NCBI GenBank assembly: GCA_002418685.1
Contig: DIEP01000114.1
Coordinates: 6,854-13,063, forward strand
DNA length: 6,210 nucleotides
Direction: 5' to 3'
DNA from: Ignavibacteria bacterium UBA5771
Lineage (GTDB): Bacteria; Bacteroidota; Ignavibacteria; Kapaibacteriales; UBA2268
Positions 1-5,909 of the stretch are shown here, piece after piece. The number at the start of each line of letters is the position of its first letter. Position 1 is the first letter of the stretch. Both the position numbers and the translations under genes were made by a program. A model generated the notes under the pieces. It was given only the letters and a program-made list of their open reading frames with translations. It was not told the origin of the DNA and searched no databases.

Positions 1-776
1 AAAATGCCAATCTCATTGGTTGAACCGAAACGATTTTTTAATGTGCGTAATATTCTATAATTGTAATTTTTCTCTCCTTCAAATTGCAGAACTGTATCCA
101 CAATATGTTCCAGCACTTTTGGACCAGCAATGGCTCCTTCTTTAGTAATATGACCTATTAAAAAGAAAGTTAAATTATTCTTTTTTGCAAAATTTGTGAT
201 TTCATTAGTGCATTCTCGAATTTGGATAAGACTGCCTGCAATACCATCCACATTATTTGATGACATGGATTGAATTGAGTCAATCACAACAAATTCTAAG
301 TTCTCAAGATCCTTAATGCTATCAAATATAGTTTCGAGGTTAGTTTCAGCAATGATTTGCAAATCTTCATCTTTATGAAAAATACGCTTGCTCCGTAAGG
401 AAATTTGGTTCAAGGATTCTTCGCCTGTGATATAAAGACAATTTTCAGGTTGGAACCGACCTGATATTTGAAGCAATAAGGTTGATTTACCTATTCCAGG
501 ATCTCCACCTATTAGCACGACAGAACCTGGGACAATCCCACCTCCAAGCACACGGTCAAATTCCTCGTTGCCCGTTAAAATTCTTTCAGTTGACTCATTC
601 TGAACACGTGAAAGTAATGTAGGAGTGCTTTGCTTAGATTTTGATTTCGGGGTATTTGTTTGCGAGAGAGCCTCTTCAACGAAAGAATTCCATGCTCCAC
701 AAGAAGGACACCGTCCTTGCCATCGAGCAGAACGTGCTCCACAATTTGAGCATACAAACACGGATTTAGCTTTCAT
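1..776 (-). CDS. radA: DNA repair protein RadA (Sms), N-terminal 258 residues, cut by window edge
   Basis: RadA is a RecA-like ATPase that promotes branch migration of recombination intermediates in the cytoplasm. The reading frame shows the full family order. A four-cysteine zinc finger comes first (C9-x2-C12 and C23-x2-C26), then a linker, then Walker A GGDPGIGKST at 90-99. TGEES follows at 117-121, and Walker B FVVID at 162-166 is followed by S-I-Q. GHITKEG lies at 208-214, and the RadA-specific KNRFG motif at 247-251 is followed by STNEIGI. The frame runs off the left edge; a full RadA is about 450 residues, so the C-terminal Lon-protease-like domain is missing here. The ATG at 776 overlaps the stop of the response regulator gene by one base (TAATG), and the zinc finger starts at the usual distance from it, so this start is firm. 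No strong Shine-Dalgarno is present, which suggests translational coupling. Nothing looks broken. Confidence 0.97.
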   Translation of the reverse strand, partial: MKAKSVFVCSNCGARSARWQGRCPSCGAWNSFVEEALSQTNTPKSKSKQSTPTLLSRVQNESTERILTGNEEFDRVLGGGIVPGSVVLIGGDPGIGKSTLLLQISGRFQPENCLYITGEESLNQISLRSKRIFHKDEDLQIIAETNLETIFDSIKDLENLEFVVIDSIQSMSSNNVDGIAGSLIQIRECTNEITNFAKKNNLTFFLIGHITKEGAIAGPKVLEHIVDTVLQFEGEKNYNYRILRTLKNRFGSTNEIGI

Positions 777-1261
777 TAATCAAAAATTTGGCTTTCTGCA
801 AGAATTTTATCAACATTTAAAATTAGATTAGGCTCTTCTTTCAATTTAGGAAATAATGATTGAAGAAATGTTACTTTATTTCGTAGCGTGCTGAGTTCTG
901 TCAGGACTTTTGCTTTTGCAATAAGTAATTTTTCCTCGACAGGTTTACTCAGGAAGTCATCAGCACCCATTTCGATAGCTTTAATTTGTGTTTGGACATC
1001 ATTAAGAGCTGTTACAATTACAACAGGAATATCTTTCAATTGTTCATCTTCCCGCATTTGCTTCACTGTTTCATATCCATCCATGCGAGGCATCATAACA
1101 TCCAAAACTACTAAATTGGGCTTTCTCTCTTTGAGTTTTTCTAAGCATTCAATACCATCAAATGCTTCAAATACTTCAAAATTATGTGCATCTAAATATC
1201 GGTGCATGAGCTTTGTTGTTATTTTATTATCATCGACAACGAGTACTAAAGGATTTTTCAT
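776..1261 (-). CDS. Single-domain response regulator (CheY-like receiver with short C-terminal tail)
   Basis: A 161-residue protein made almost wholly of a receiver domain. The acidic pair D10-D11, the phospho-accepting D54 (in LVVLDVMMPRMDG), T84 and K106 (in FLSKPV) are all present, so it should be phosphorylated by a histidine kinase. No kinase is in the window. After about residue 120 there is a tail of some 40 residues, rich in L, K and E and possibly helical. It resembles no DNA-binding or enzymatic output domain, so output is probably by protein contact. The family alone does not tell the pathway. It is the first gene of an operon with radA and overlaps it by one base. The ATG at 1261 is preceded by a weak CAGG about 8 bases upstream. 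The REC domain also resembles those in diguanylate cyclases, but no GGDEF domain follows. Confidence 0.93.
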   Translation of the reverse strand: MKNPLVLVVDDNKITTKLMHRYLDAHNFEVFEAFDGIECLEKLKERKPNLVVLDVMMPRMDGYETVKQMREDEQLKDIPVVIVTALNDVQTQIKAIEMGADDFLSKPVEEKLLIAKAKVLTELSTLRNKVTFLQSLFPKLKEEPNLILNVDKILAESQIFD

Positions 1262-1287
1262 TAATGAACCTGATTAATATTTTTTTA

Positions 1288-1295
1288 CAAAATTA
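1288..1295 (-). promoter_or_regulatory. Candidate promoter -7 box for the response regulator-radA operon
   Basis: On the minus strand this reads TAATTTTG, an exact match to the Bacteroidota -7 consensus TAnnTTTG. It lies 26 bases upstream of the ATG at 1261. I found no clear TTG -33 element about 20 bases further upstream, and the region is very AT-rich, so a chance match is quite possible. Confidence 0.3.
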
Positions 1296-1313
1296 ATCAA
1301 AAAATATTATGAA

Positions 1314-1345
1314 TTGTAATTTGAATGAAAAAATTTGTAATTTTG
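1314..1345 (+). promoter_or_regulatory. Candidate Bacteroidota-type promoter for the B12 operon
   Basis: TTG at 1314-1316 and TAATTTTG at 1338-1345 are separated by 21 bases, fitting the Bacteroidota pattern TTG-N(17-23)-TAnnTTTG. Transcription would start near 1350-1353, just before helix P1 of the riboswitch begins at 1359. This placement is what a riboswitch promoter needs and is stronger evidence than the motif alone. A second TTTG at 1320-1323 is too close to serve as a -33 element. Confidence 0.5.
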
Positions 1346-1358
1346 AATTATTGAAAAT

Positions 1359-1515
1359 TATTATTGATATTAAATCATACAGATGATTTTGGAAACAGGT
1401 GCAAATCCTGTGCTGTTCCGCAGCTGTAAAGTGGAGAAATTTATTGACGAATCACTGGGAAACCGGGAAGATGATAAATTTCGATGAAACCAAGCCAGAA
1501 GACCTATCAATAATA
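1359..1515 (+). ncRNA. Cobalamin (vitamin B12) riboswitch aptamer
   Basis: The conserved core of the family is easy to read. GGTGCAAATCC lies at 1398-1408 inside an ACAGG/CCTGT helix (1395-1399 with 1407-1411). Next comes the P5 hairpin GCTG/CAGC (1412-1415 with 1421-1424) with loop TTCCG, then CTGTAA, then CACTGGG...CCGGGAAG (1453-1470). The B12 box AGCCAGAAGACCT is at 1493-1505. Flanks 1359-1369 and 1505-1515 are perfectly complementary over 11 bases and form closing helix P1. A side arm of 9 perfect pairs joins 1436-1444 to 1474-1482. The RNA binds a cobalamin and controls the downstream operon. The family is normally a repressor of B12 uptake and synthesis genes when the ligand is bound. 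I cannot tell adenosylcobalamin from methyl- or aquocobalamin preference by eye. Confidence 0.96.
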
Positions 1516-1517
1516 TT

Positions 1518-1550
1518 CTCATTGTTATTTGCGAGAACAAATGCAATGAG
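1518..1550 (+). promoter_or_regulatory. P13-type kissing hairpin of the riboswitch expression platform
   Basis: CTCATTG (1518-1524) pairs perfectly with CAATGAG (1544-1550), and ATTTG (1527-1531) with CAAAT (1538-1542), closing the loop CGAGAA (1532-1537). The loop can pair with aptamer loop L5: C1532, G1533, G1535, A1536 and A1537 face G1420, C1419, C1418, U1417 and U1416, with A1534 bulged. This is the position and behaviour expected of L13, whose kissing contact with L5 senses ligand in this riboswitch family. The 3' arm includes G1548-G1550, the first half of a Shine-Dalgarno sequence. Confidence 0.75.
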
Positions 1551-1604
1551 GAGCCTAAAATGCACTATCTACTAACATTTCTGCTTCTCATTGCTCAATT
1601 TTTT
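1543..1604 (+). terminator. Alternative hairpin with T-tract: probable intrinsic terminator/ribosome-site sequestering stem
   Basis: Bases 1543-1554 pair with 1583-1594 over 12 pairs with a single G-U (1551/1586). Four bases later comes a run of six T (1599-1604). Inside the loop AAATG (1558-1562) can pair with CATTT (1576-1580). The AGGAG ribosome site (1549-1553) and the ATG at 1560 are then both buried. The 5' arm shares 1544-1550 with the P13 hairpin, so only one of the two can form at a time. The four-base gap before the T-run makes it a slightly imperfect terminator; it may act mainly on translation. Confidence 0.6.
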
Positions 1605-1613
1605 ATTTATTAA
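1560..1613 (+). CDS. Possible 17-codon hydrophobic leader ORF
   Basis: A short frame encoding MHYLLTFLLLIAQFFIY then TAA. It has the best Shine-Dalgarno in this part of the window (AGGAG, 1549-1553) at an ideal six-base spacing. It ends 14 bases before the ATG of the first large gene, and its 3' half overlaps the 3' arm of the terminator-like hairpin. The peptide is almost entirely hydrophobic, like a membrane anchor or a signal-peptide core with no cargo. If translated, a ribosome on it would melt the hairpin, which suggests a regulatory leader and not a functional protein. It may instead be a chance frame in AT-rich DNA or a decayed gene start. No homolog is recognised. Confidence 0.4.
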   Translation: MHYLLTFLLLIAQFFIY

Positions 1614-1627
1614 ATTATGGAGTATTT

Positions 1628-3049
1628 ATGTTCCAAAAATATTTCTTTTTTGCAATTTTATTGTTTTTGTCCTTTACAAATGCTTTTTCTAGCGATTTTT
1701 ATCTTGCCCAATCTTTCTCAGTTCAAGTGGGAGCAGAACCCGCTGCGATTTTCTATGATAGCACCGCCGAAACATATCATATTTTCTGCATAGGAGTCGA
1801 TAAAAATTTTAATGCTATATATGAACCTGATAGTGGAGATATTATGCCATCGTGGTGGACACTGAGAATATCCACGGGAAATTCTGTTAATTATGAAGCA
1901 AAAAAAGTTCGAGAATTCGATTTTGGCTCGATTTTGCCCCCACTCAGACCCGCATTTGTTCCCCGGGAAAGGGCTATTTTTATTCCACAATTAAGCAAGA
2001 TTTATCAATATAATCTTGACACTTATGAAGTTGCGAAAACAATAGATTTAAATAACGAAGTTAACTATGATGCGTATGCATTAGATTATCAGGATAGCAC
2101 CTTGTTGATTTCTCAATCAAGTTATTTTTCACAAAGTTCCATCGTTTGCTATTCATTAAAGGAAAATAAAGAGATATTAAATAAAGAAATCGGTCTCAAC
2201 ACAATTCAATCTGTTTTTTATAATGATCCGATTTCGAGTAAGCAATATATAGCTACAATTTCGGTTGGACCATTCGGAAAGGATTCCTCAATGCTATTCT
2301 TAGTGTCAGCTGATGATGGTAAAATTATTTATGAGAAAGTCATTGGTAATAATGTAAATTTTATTCAAAATTTTCAAAATAAATATTTAGTAATTACATT
2401 GATGGGTTCTCACAAAATTCTTATTCATAATTTAACCGATGATCAAGAATATGAAATTCCAACAAATACTACTGGTTGGAATGGTCCATCTATTGCTAAA
2501 ATGTTCAGCTATGGTTCATTGTTCCTCCCCGATGATTTGCAAACATGGATTGGAATTGGGACTTATAATTCAGAGAATCAAATTGGATATTTAACTATGA
2601 ATGATCCTATTGAATTCAATCGCATAAATGATTATCTCAAGATTGATGGAAAAATTGAGGATTTCGCCATTTCAATTAAATCCTCGGGGTTCTTTATTGT
2701 CTCCACTCAATATCTCAATGAGGATTACTCCCCAAATGATTCTGTCAGAGTGAATTTCATTGACTATTCCCTTGATGTGAATGAAAGCAAATTGAACGAA
2801 CAAATCTCATTTTATCCAAACCCTGCATATAATCACTTATTTCTCAATATAAATGATATTGGGATAATCTCGAAAACATCAATAAAGATTTTCGATTGCT
2901 TGGGAAATCTTTTGATTTATAGAGAATTGGATATTCATCAATTTAGAGAAATTGACTTAGATGTTCATTCTTTAATGGTAGGAAATTATTATTTGCAATT
3001 GCAAGTAAATAATAATAAATACACAAAACAATTTTCAATAATTAGATAA
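1628..3049 (+). CDS. Exported protein with T9SS type A sorting domain, first gene of the B12-riboswitch operon
   Basis: A 473-residue protein of unknown function. Residues 1 to about 21 form a Sec signal peptide with a strongly hydrophobic core and an A-F-S cleavage region. The middle (about 25-390) is a string of short beta-type segments of the form x-hydrophobic-x-hydrophobic followed by D/N turns, for example IYQYNLDTYEVAKTID. This resembles a beta-propeller (YncE/WD-like) but no blade motif is diagnostic. Residues about 393-473 are a T9SS type A C-terminal domain: ISFYPNPAYN, IKIFDCLGNLL, GNYYLQLQV and the terminal KQFSIIR. It should therefore cross the outer membrane through the type IX system and be surface-attached or released. 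The start is set by GGAG (1619-1622), five bases before the ATG, and by the signal peptide. Its place directly under the cobalamin riboswitch and before BtuB suggests, by inference only, a role in corrinoid capture. Confidence 0.85.
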   Translation: MFQKYFFFAILLFLSFTNAFSSDFYLAQSFSVQVGAEPAAIFYDSTAETYHIFCIGVDKNFNAIYEPDSGDIMPSWWTLRISTGNSVNYEAKKVREFDFGSILPPLRPAFVPRERAIFIPQLSKIYQYNLDTYEVAKTIDLNNEVNYDAYALDYQDSTLLISQSSYFSQSSIVCYSLKENKEILNKEIGLNTIQSVFYNDPISSKQYIATISVGPFGKDSSMLFLVSADDGKIIYEKVIGNNVNFIQNFQNKYLVITLMGSHKILIHNLTDDQEYEIPTNTTGWNGPSIAKMFSYGSLFLPDDLQTWIGIGTYNSENQIGYLTMNDPIEFNRINDYLKIDGKIEDFAISIKSSGFFIVSTQYLNEDYSPNDSVRVNFIDYSLDVNESKLNEQISFYPNPAYNHLFLNINDIGIISKTSIKIFDCLGNLLIYRELDIHQFREIDLDVHSLMVGNYYLQLQVNNNKYTKQFSIIR

Positions 3050-3058
3050 TTTACAAAG

Positions 3059-4993
3059 TTGTCAAAATATTATTTTATCATATTGTTATTATTGGTGTTA
3101 GCAAATTTCAGCTTGATTGCAGAACAAGATACATTAGTATTCAAAGCTAAAACAGTTGAAGTTGAAGAATCGCGTGCAGAACAATCCAAAATATTAAGCC
3201 ATTTGAATTTTCATAGAATTGAGATTTCGCAAATGGATCATTTAAACTTCTCGACTGTCACTGACATTGTAAAATACTTCCCGGATGTTTTTATCAAGGA
3301 TTATGGAGGATTTGGTGGAATCAAAACTATTTCATTGAGGGGGACTGCATCGTCTCAAACGCAAATATTGCTTGATGGTGTGCCCATTTCTTCATCCCAA
3401 AACTCGGTCGTTGATTTCAGCTCATTGCCCCTGACATATTTTGAAAGCATTGATGTTATTACCAATGGTTCTTCCTCCCTTTTTGGGGCAAACAGCTTGG
3501 GTGGAACAATCAATTTGCATTCGAAAATACCCGAAAAGAAGAGCATAAATCTTGCAAGCTCCTTTGGTTCGTTCGATTATTCCAATTTTTCCATTGATGC
3601 AAATTCTAAAATATTTACTACACCTTATTTTATTTCATTGAATTACTTGAATAGCAGTGGTAATTATCCTTTTGAATATAATGATTTTGGCAAGTTAACT
3701 ACTATAAAAAGAAATAATGGAGATATTTCGAGTTTAAATGCCAATTTAGGCATCGAAATTCAAATGAATAAATCACTTGTTTCATCGAAATTATTTCTCA
3801 CAAATTCCGTGCGCGGCGTCCCAGGAGCTGTTTTACTTGGAAAGATTGAGAATTCTTCGGCAAGGTTGAATGAGTCGAAAATATTATATCTTACAAATCT
3901 TTATACAAAAATTGATACAAATCGAAATAATGAACTAAAATTCTTATTTTCTTACAATTTATCAGATTATAATGATGAAGAAATTTTGTTAAATAATGGT
4001 TTTTCAAATTCATTTTTTATTTCGAGAGATCTAAGAATTATTGAGGATTATGCCATTAATTCTAATAAAATTAGCCAAAAAATATCCTTAAATTTTTTAT
4101 ATTCGAATCTTTCTGGTAGCAAATTGTCAAATGATGTTAATAATTATGTGGAACGAATGAATTTAGGAATTGGATATGATATAATTTATGATTTATATAA
4201 AAATGAGAGCAAATCACTTTCCAGTTTATTATCAGCAAAATATGATTATTGGAGTGATATAAAAAATATACTTTCCTATTCAGCAGGTTTGGATTTTAGA
4301 AATATTCTTCTAAATACTGACTTAAAGCTAATTTATTCATATAATTACCGTATTCCAAATTTTAATGAAATGTATTATCTCAATTATGGGACTGTAAATT
4401 TACTTCCTGAGAAATCAAATTCATACTCACTTTCTCTTGATATATTTCCCGATAAATTTTTAAAAATTAATGCAAATACATATTTTATAAATACAAAAGA
4501 TCAAATTATATCTGTCCCAAAATCCCCTATTTCTTGGTCAGCACAGAATATCGGCAGGGTTTACAATTATGGAATTTCCACAAACATACAATTATCTTTA
4601 TTTGAAAATACATTTACATCAATGCTTTCATATACATATCAGCAATCACTTGATAAAACAGCAAATTCCCCTTCTTTCAATAAATTAATACCGTATTTGC
4701 CCGAAGAGATAATTTCCTTCCTCATTAATTACAGTTATAGCCAATTTGCAATTGGTGCAACGTTTTATTATAATTCATTTAGATATTATATGATTGATAA
4801 TTCATTAAGTTCAATAATGGAAAAATATTATACAATTGACATAAATTTATCTATGAAAGCAAGAATATTATCAAATGATTTAAGTATTTCTTTTATTATG
4901 AAAAATATAACAGATCAATATTATGAGATTATTAAAAATTACCCAATGCCAAAACGGAGCTTTGTTTTTTCCGCAAGTTATAATGTAAAATAA
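3059..4993 (+). CDS. btuB: TonB-dependent outer-membrane receptor, BtuB-type (probable cobalamin transporter)
   Basis: A 644-residue receptor close in length to BtuB (about 614) and lacking the extra N-terminal carboxypeptidase-like domain of SusC proteins. A signal peptide (1-21, cleavage near LIA/EQ) is followed at once by a TonB box, DTLVFKA at 24-30, very like DTLVVTA of E. coli BtuB. The plug spans about 45-157 with ISLRGT (91-96), QILLDGVPI (102-110) and GSSSLFGANSLGGTINL (137-153). The rest is a beta-barrel of alternating strands to the C-terminus. Substrate is inferred from the upstream B12 riboswitch and the downstream BtuG-like gene; the family alone only says TonB-driven import. 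The start must be TTG at 3059: the next in-frame Met is residue 59, inside the plug, and only TTG gives a signal peptide. There is no Shine-Dalgarno. The previous gene ends 9 bases upstream in the same frame, so coupled reinitiation is likely. Confidence 0.92.
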   Translation: MSKYYFIILLLLVLANFSLIAEQDTLVFKAKTVEVEESRAEQSKILSHLNFHRIEISQMDHLNFSTVTDIVKYFPDVFIKDYGGFGGIKTISLRGTASSQTQILLDGVPISSSQNSVVDFSSLPLTYFESIDVITNGSSSLFGANSLGGTINLHSKIPEKKSINLASSFGSFDYSNFSIDANSKIFTTPYFISLNYLNSSGNYPFEYNDFGKLTTIKRNNGDISSLNANLGIEIQMNKSLVSSKLFLTNSVRGVPGAVLLGKIENSSARLNESKILYLTNLYTKIDTNRNNELKFLFSYNLSDYNDEEILLNNGFSNSFFISRDLRIIEDYAINSNKISQKISLNFLYSNLSGSKLSNDVNNYVERMNLGIGYDIIYDLYKNESKSLSSLLSAKYDYWSDIKNILSYSAGLDFRNILLNTDLKLIYSYNYRIPNFNEMYYLNYGTVNLLPEKSNSYSLSLDIFPDKFLKINANTYFINTKDQIISVPKSPISWSAQNIGRVYNYGISTNIQLSLFENTFTSMLSYTYQQSLDKTANSPSFNKLIPYLPEEIISFLINYSYSQFAIGATFYYNSFRYYMIDNSLSSIMEKYYTIDINLSMKARILSNDLSISFIMKNITDQYYEIIKNYPMPKRSFVFSASYNVK

Positions 4994-5009
4994 ATATTAG
5001 GAATTAACT

Positions 5010-5909
5010 ATGAAAAAAATATATGTTGGAATATCCTTTTTTTTGATTATTAATATTTCATATTCAGGTGAAATTGTTATAGGATCTTGCGATACATTAA
5101 TATCATTCAAGTCAGGGACAGGACAAAATTCGGGGCAATCAGCAACCTATTTTCCGAGAAATATTTTTGGGTTGCCTTCAAGACATGCGTCAGAAACAAT
5201 ACCAGAAACTTCAGAAAGCGAGATCTGCTCGCTTGGTCTTGATGGTGAAATTATAATTGGATTTAAAAATATTGAAATAATTGATGGAATTGGTCCTGAT
5301 TTTACTATCTTTGAAAATGCCTTTTTAAATCCGATAAATAACAAAATATTTGCTGAACCTGGAAAAGTTTCTGTAAGTTATGACGGTGTTATTTATTATG
5401 ATTTTCCTTATGATTCACTAACGCTTGAAGGTTGTGCGGGGACTCGCCCAACCTTTGGTGATAAAGATCCATTTAACCCGAACGAAAGTGGTGGAAATAG
5501 TTTCGATTTGATCGCATTAGGTCTTCAAAGGATCAAATACATAAAAATTCAAGATATTACAAGATTTATATTAGACAATAAATCTCATCCATTCTATGAC
5601 CCGACACTTTCAGGATTTGACCTTGACGCTGTCACTGCAATACATTTCAAAGAAACTAGCAATTCATCAATAAAAGATGAAGATAATCTCGATTTCCTTG
5701 TTTCTACAGAGAATAATAAAATATCAATTATTAATAACAGATTAGAGAAATACCAATTACAAATCTTCAATGTTAATGGAATGAAAATATTTGAGAATGA
5801 CTCTCAAGAAAGCTTTTATCAAATTCCAATAGATTTTCCAATTGGAGTATATTTCGTCGCAATATCTTATGAAGGAAAAATTTATTATAAAAAGTTGATA
5901 ATAAGATGA
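5010..5909 (+). CDS. Exported surface protein of the GPDFxxFENAF family with divergent T9SS tail
   Basis: A 299-residue protein. A signal peptide covers residues 1 to about 19. The main domain (about 21-213) carries conserved-looking blocks: LGLDGEIIIGF (75-85), DGIGPDFTIFENAF (92-105), AEPGKVSVSYDG (115-126), GCAGTRPTF (141-149), GGNSFDLIALGL (161-172), IKYIKIQDI (175-183) and SGFDLDAVTAIHF (201-213). I recall this pattern from uncharacterised cell-surface proteins, often with T9SS or PEP-CTERM tails, but I know no established function or name for it. The many D, N and G residues in turns could bind calcium (inference). Residues about 230-299 look like a T9SS sorting domain (YQLQIFNVNGMKIF, GVYFVAISYEGK, ending KLIIR) but lack the usual YPNP start. 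AGGA (4999-5002) lies seven bases before the ATG. The gene overlaps the next by four bases and probably shares its B12-uptake role. Confidence 0.85.
   Translation: MKKIYVGISFFLIINISYSGEIVIGSCDTLISFKSGTGQNSGQSATYFPRNIFGLPSRHASETIPETSESEICSLGLDGEIIIGFKNIEIIDGIGPDFTIFENAFLNPINNKIFAEPGKVSVSYDGVIYYDFPYDSLTLEGCAGTRPTFGDKDPFNPNESGGNSFDLIALGLQRIKYIKIQDITRFILDNKSHPFYDPTLSGFDLDAVTAIHFKETSNSSIKDEDNLDFLVSTENNKISIINNRLEKYQLQIFNVNGMKIFENDSQESFYQIPIDFPIGVYFVAISYEGKIYYKKLIIR

Noticed and set aside
575..831. Open frames at 575-757 (minus) and 625-831 (plus)
   Set aside because: Both lie inside or across radA, whose frame here encodes the zinc finger and linker; neither has a recognisable domain.
888..1277. 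129-codon plus-strand open frame
   Set aside because: It is antisense to the response regulator; its serine/threonine-rich translation is the typical shadow of a real gene.
1262..1380. AT-rich tracts considered as a replication origin, repeat array or attachment site
   Set aside because: No iterated motif, DnaA-box cluster or paired direct repeats were seen; promoter-like boxes explain the composition.
1617..1790. Out-of-frame ATG at 1617 opening a frame of about 58 codons into the first T9SS gene
   Set aside because: This ATG overlaps the GGAG site of the gene at 1628, its frame has no signal peptide or domain, and it ends soon inside the larger gene.
1718..1990. 90-codon minus-strand open frame
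   Set aside because: Antisense to the first T9SS gene, with no ribosome site or domain.
3355..3546. 63-codon minus-strand open frame
   Set aside because: Antisense to the conserved plug domain of the receptor, which explains the sequence constraint.
5147..5344. 65-codon minus-strand open frame
   Set aside because: Antisense to the most conserved part of the 299-residue protein.
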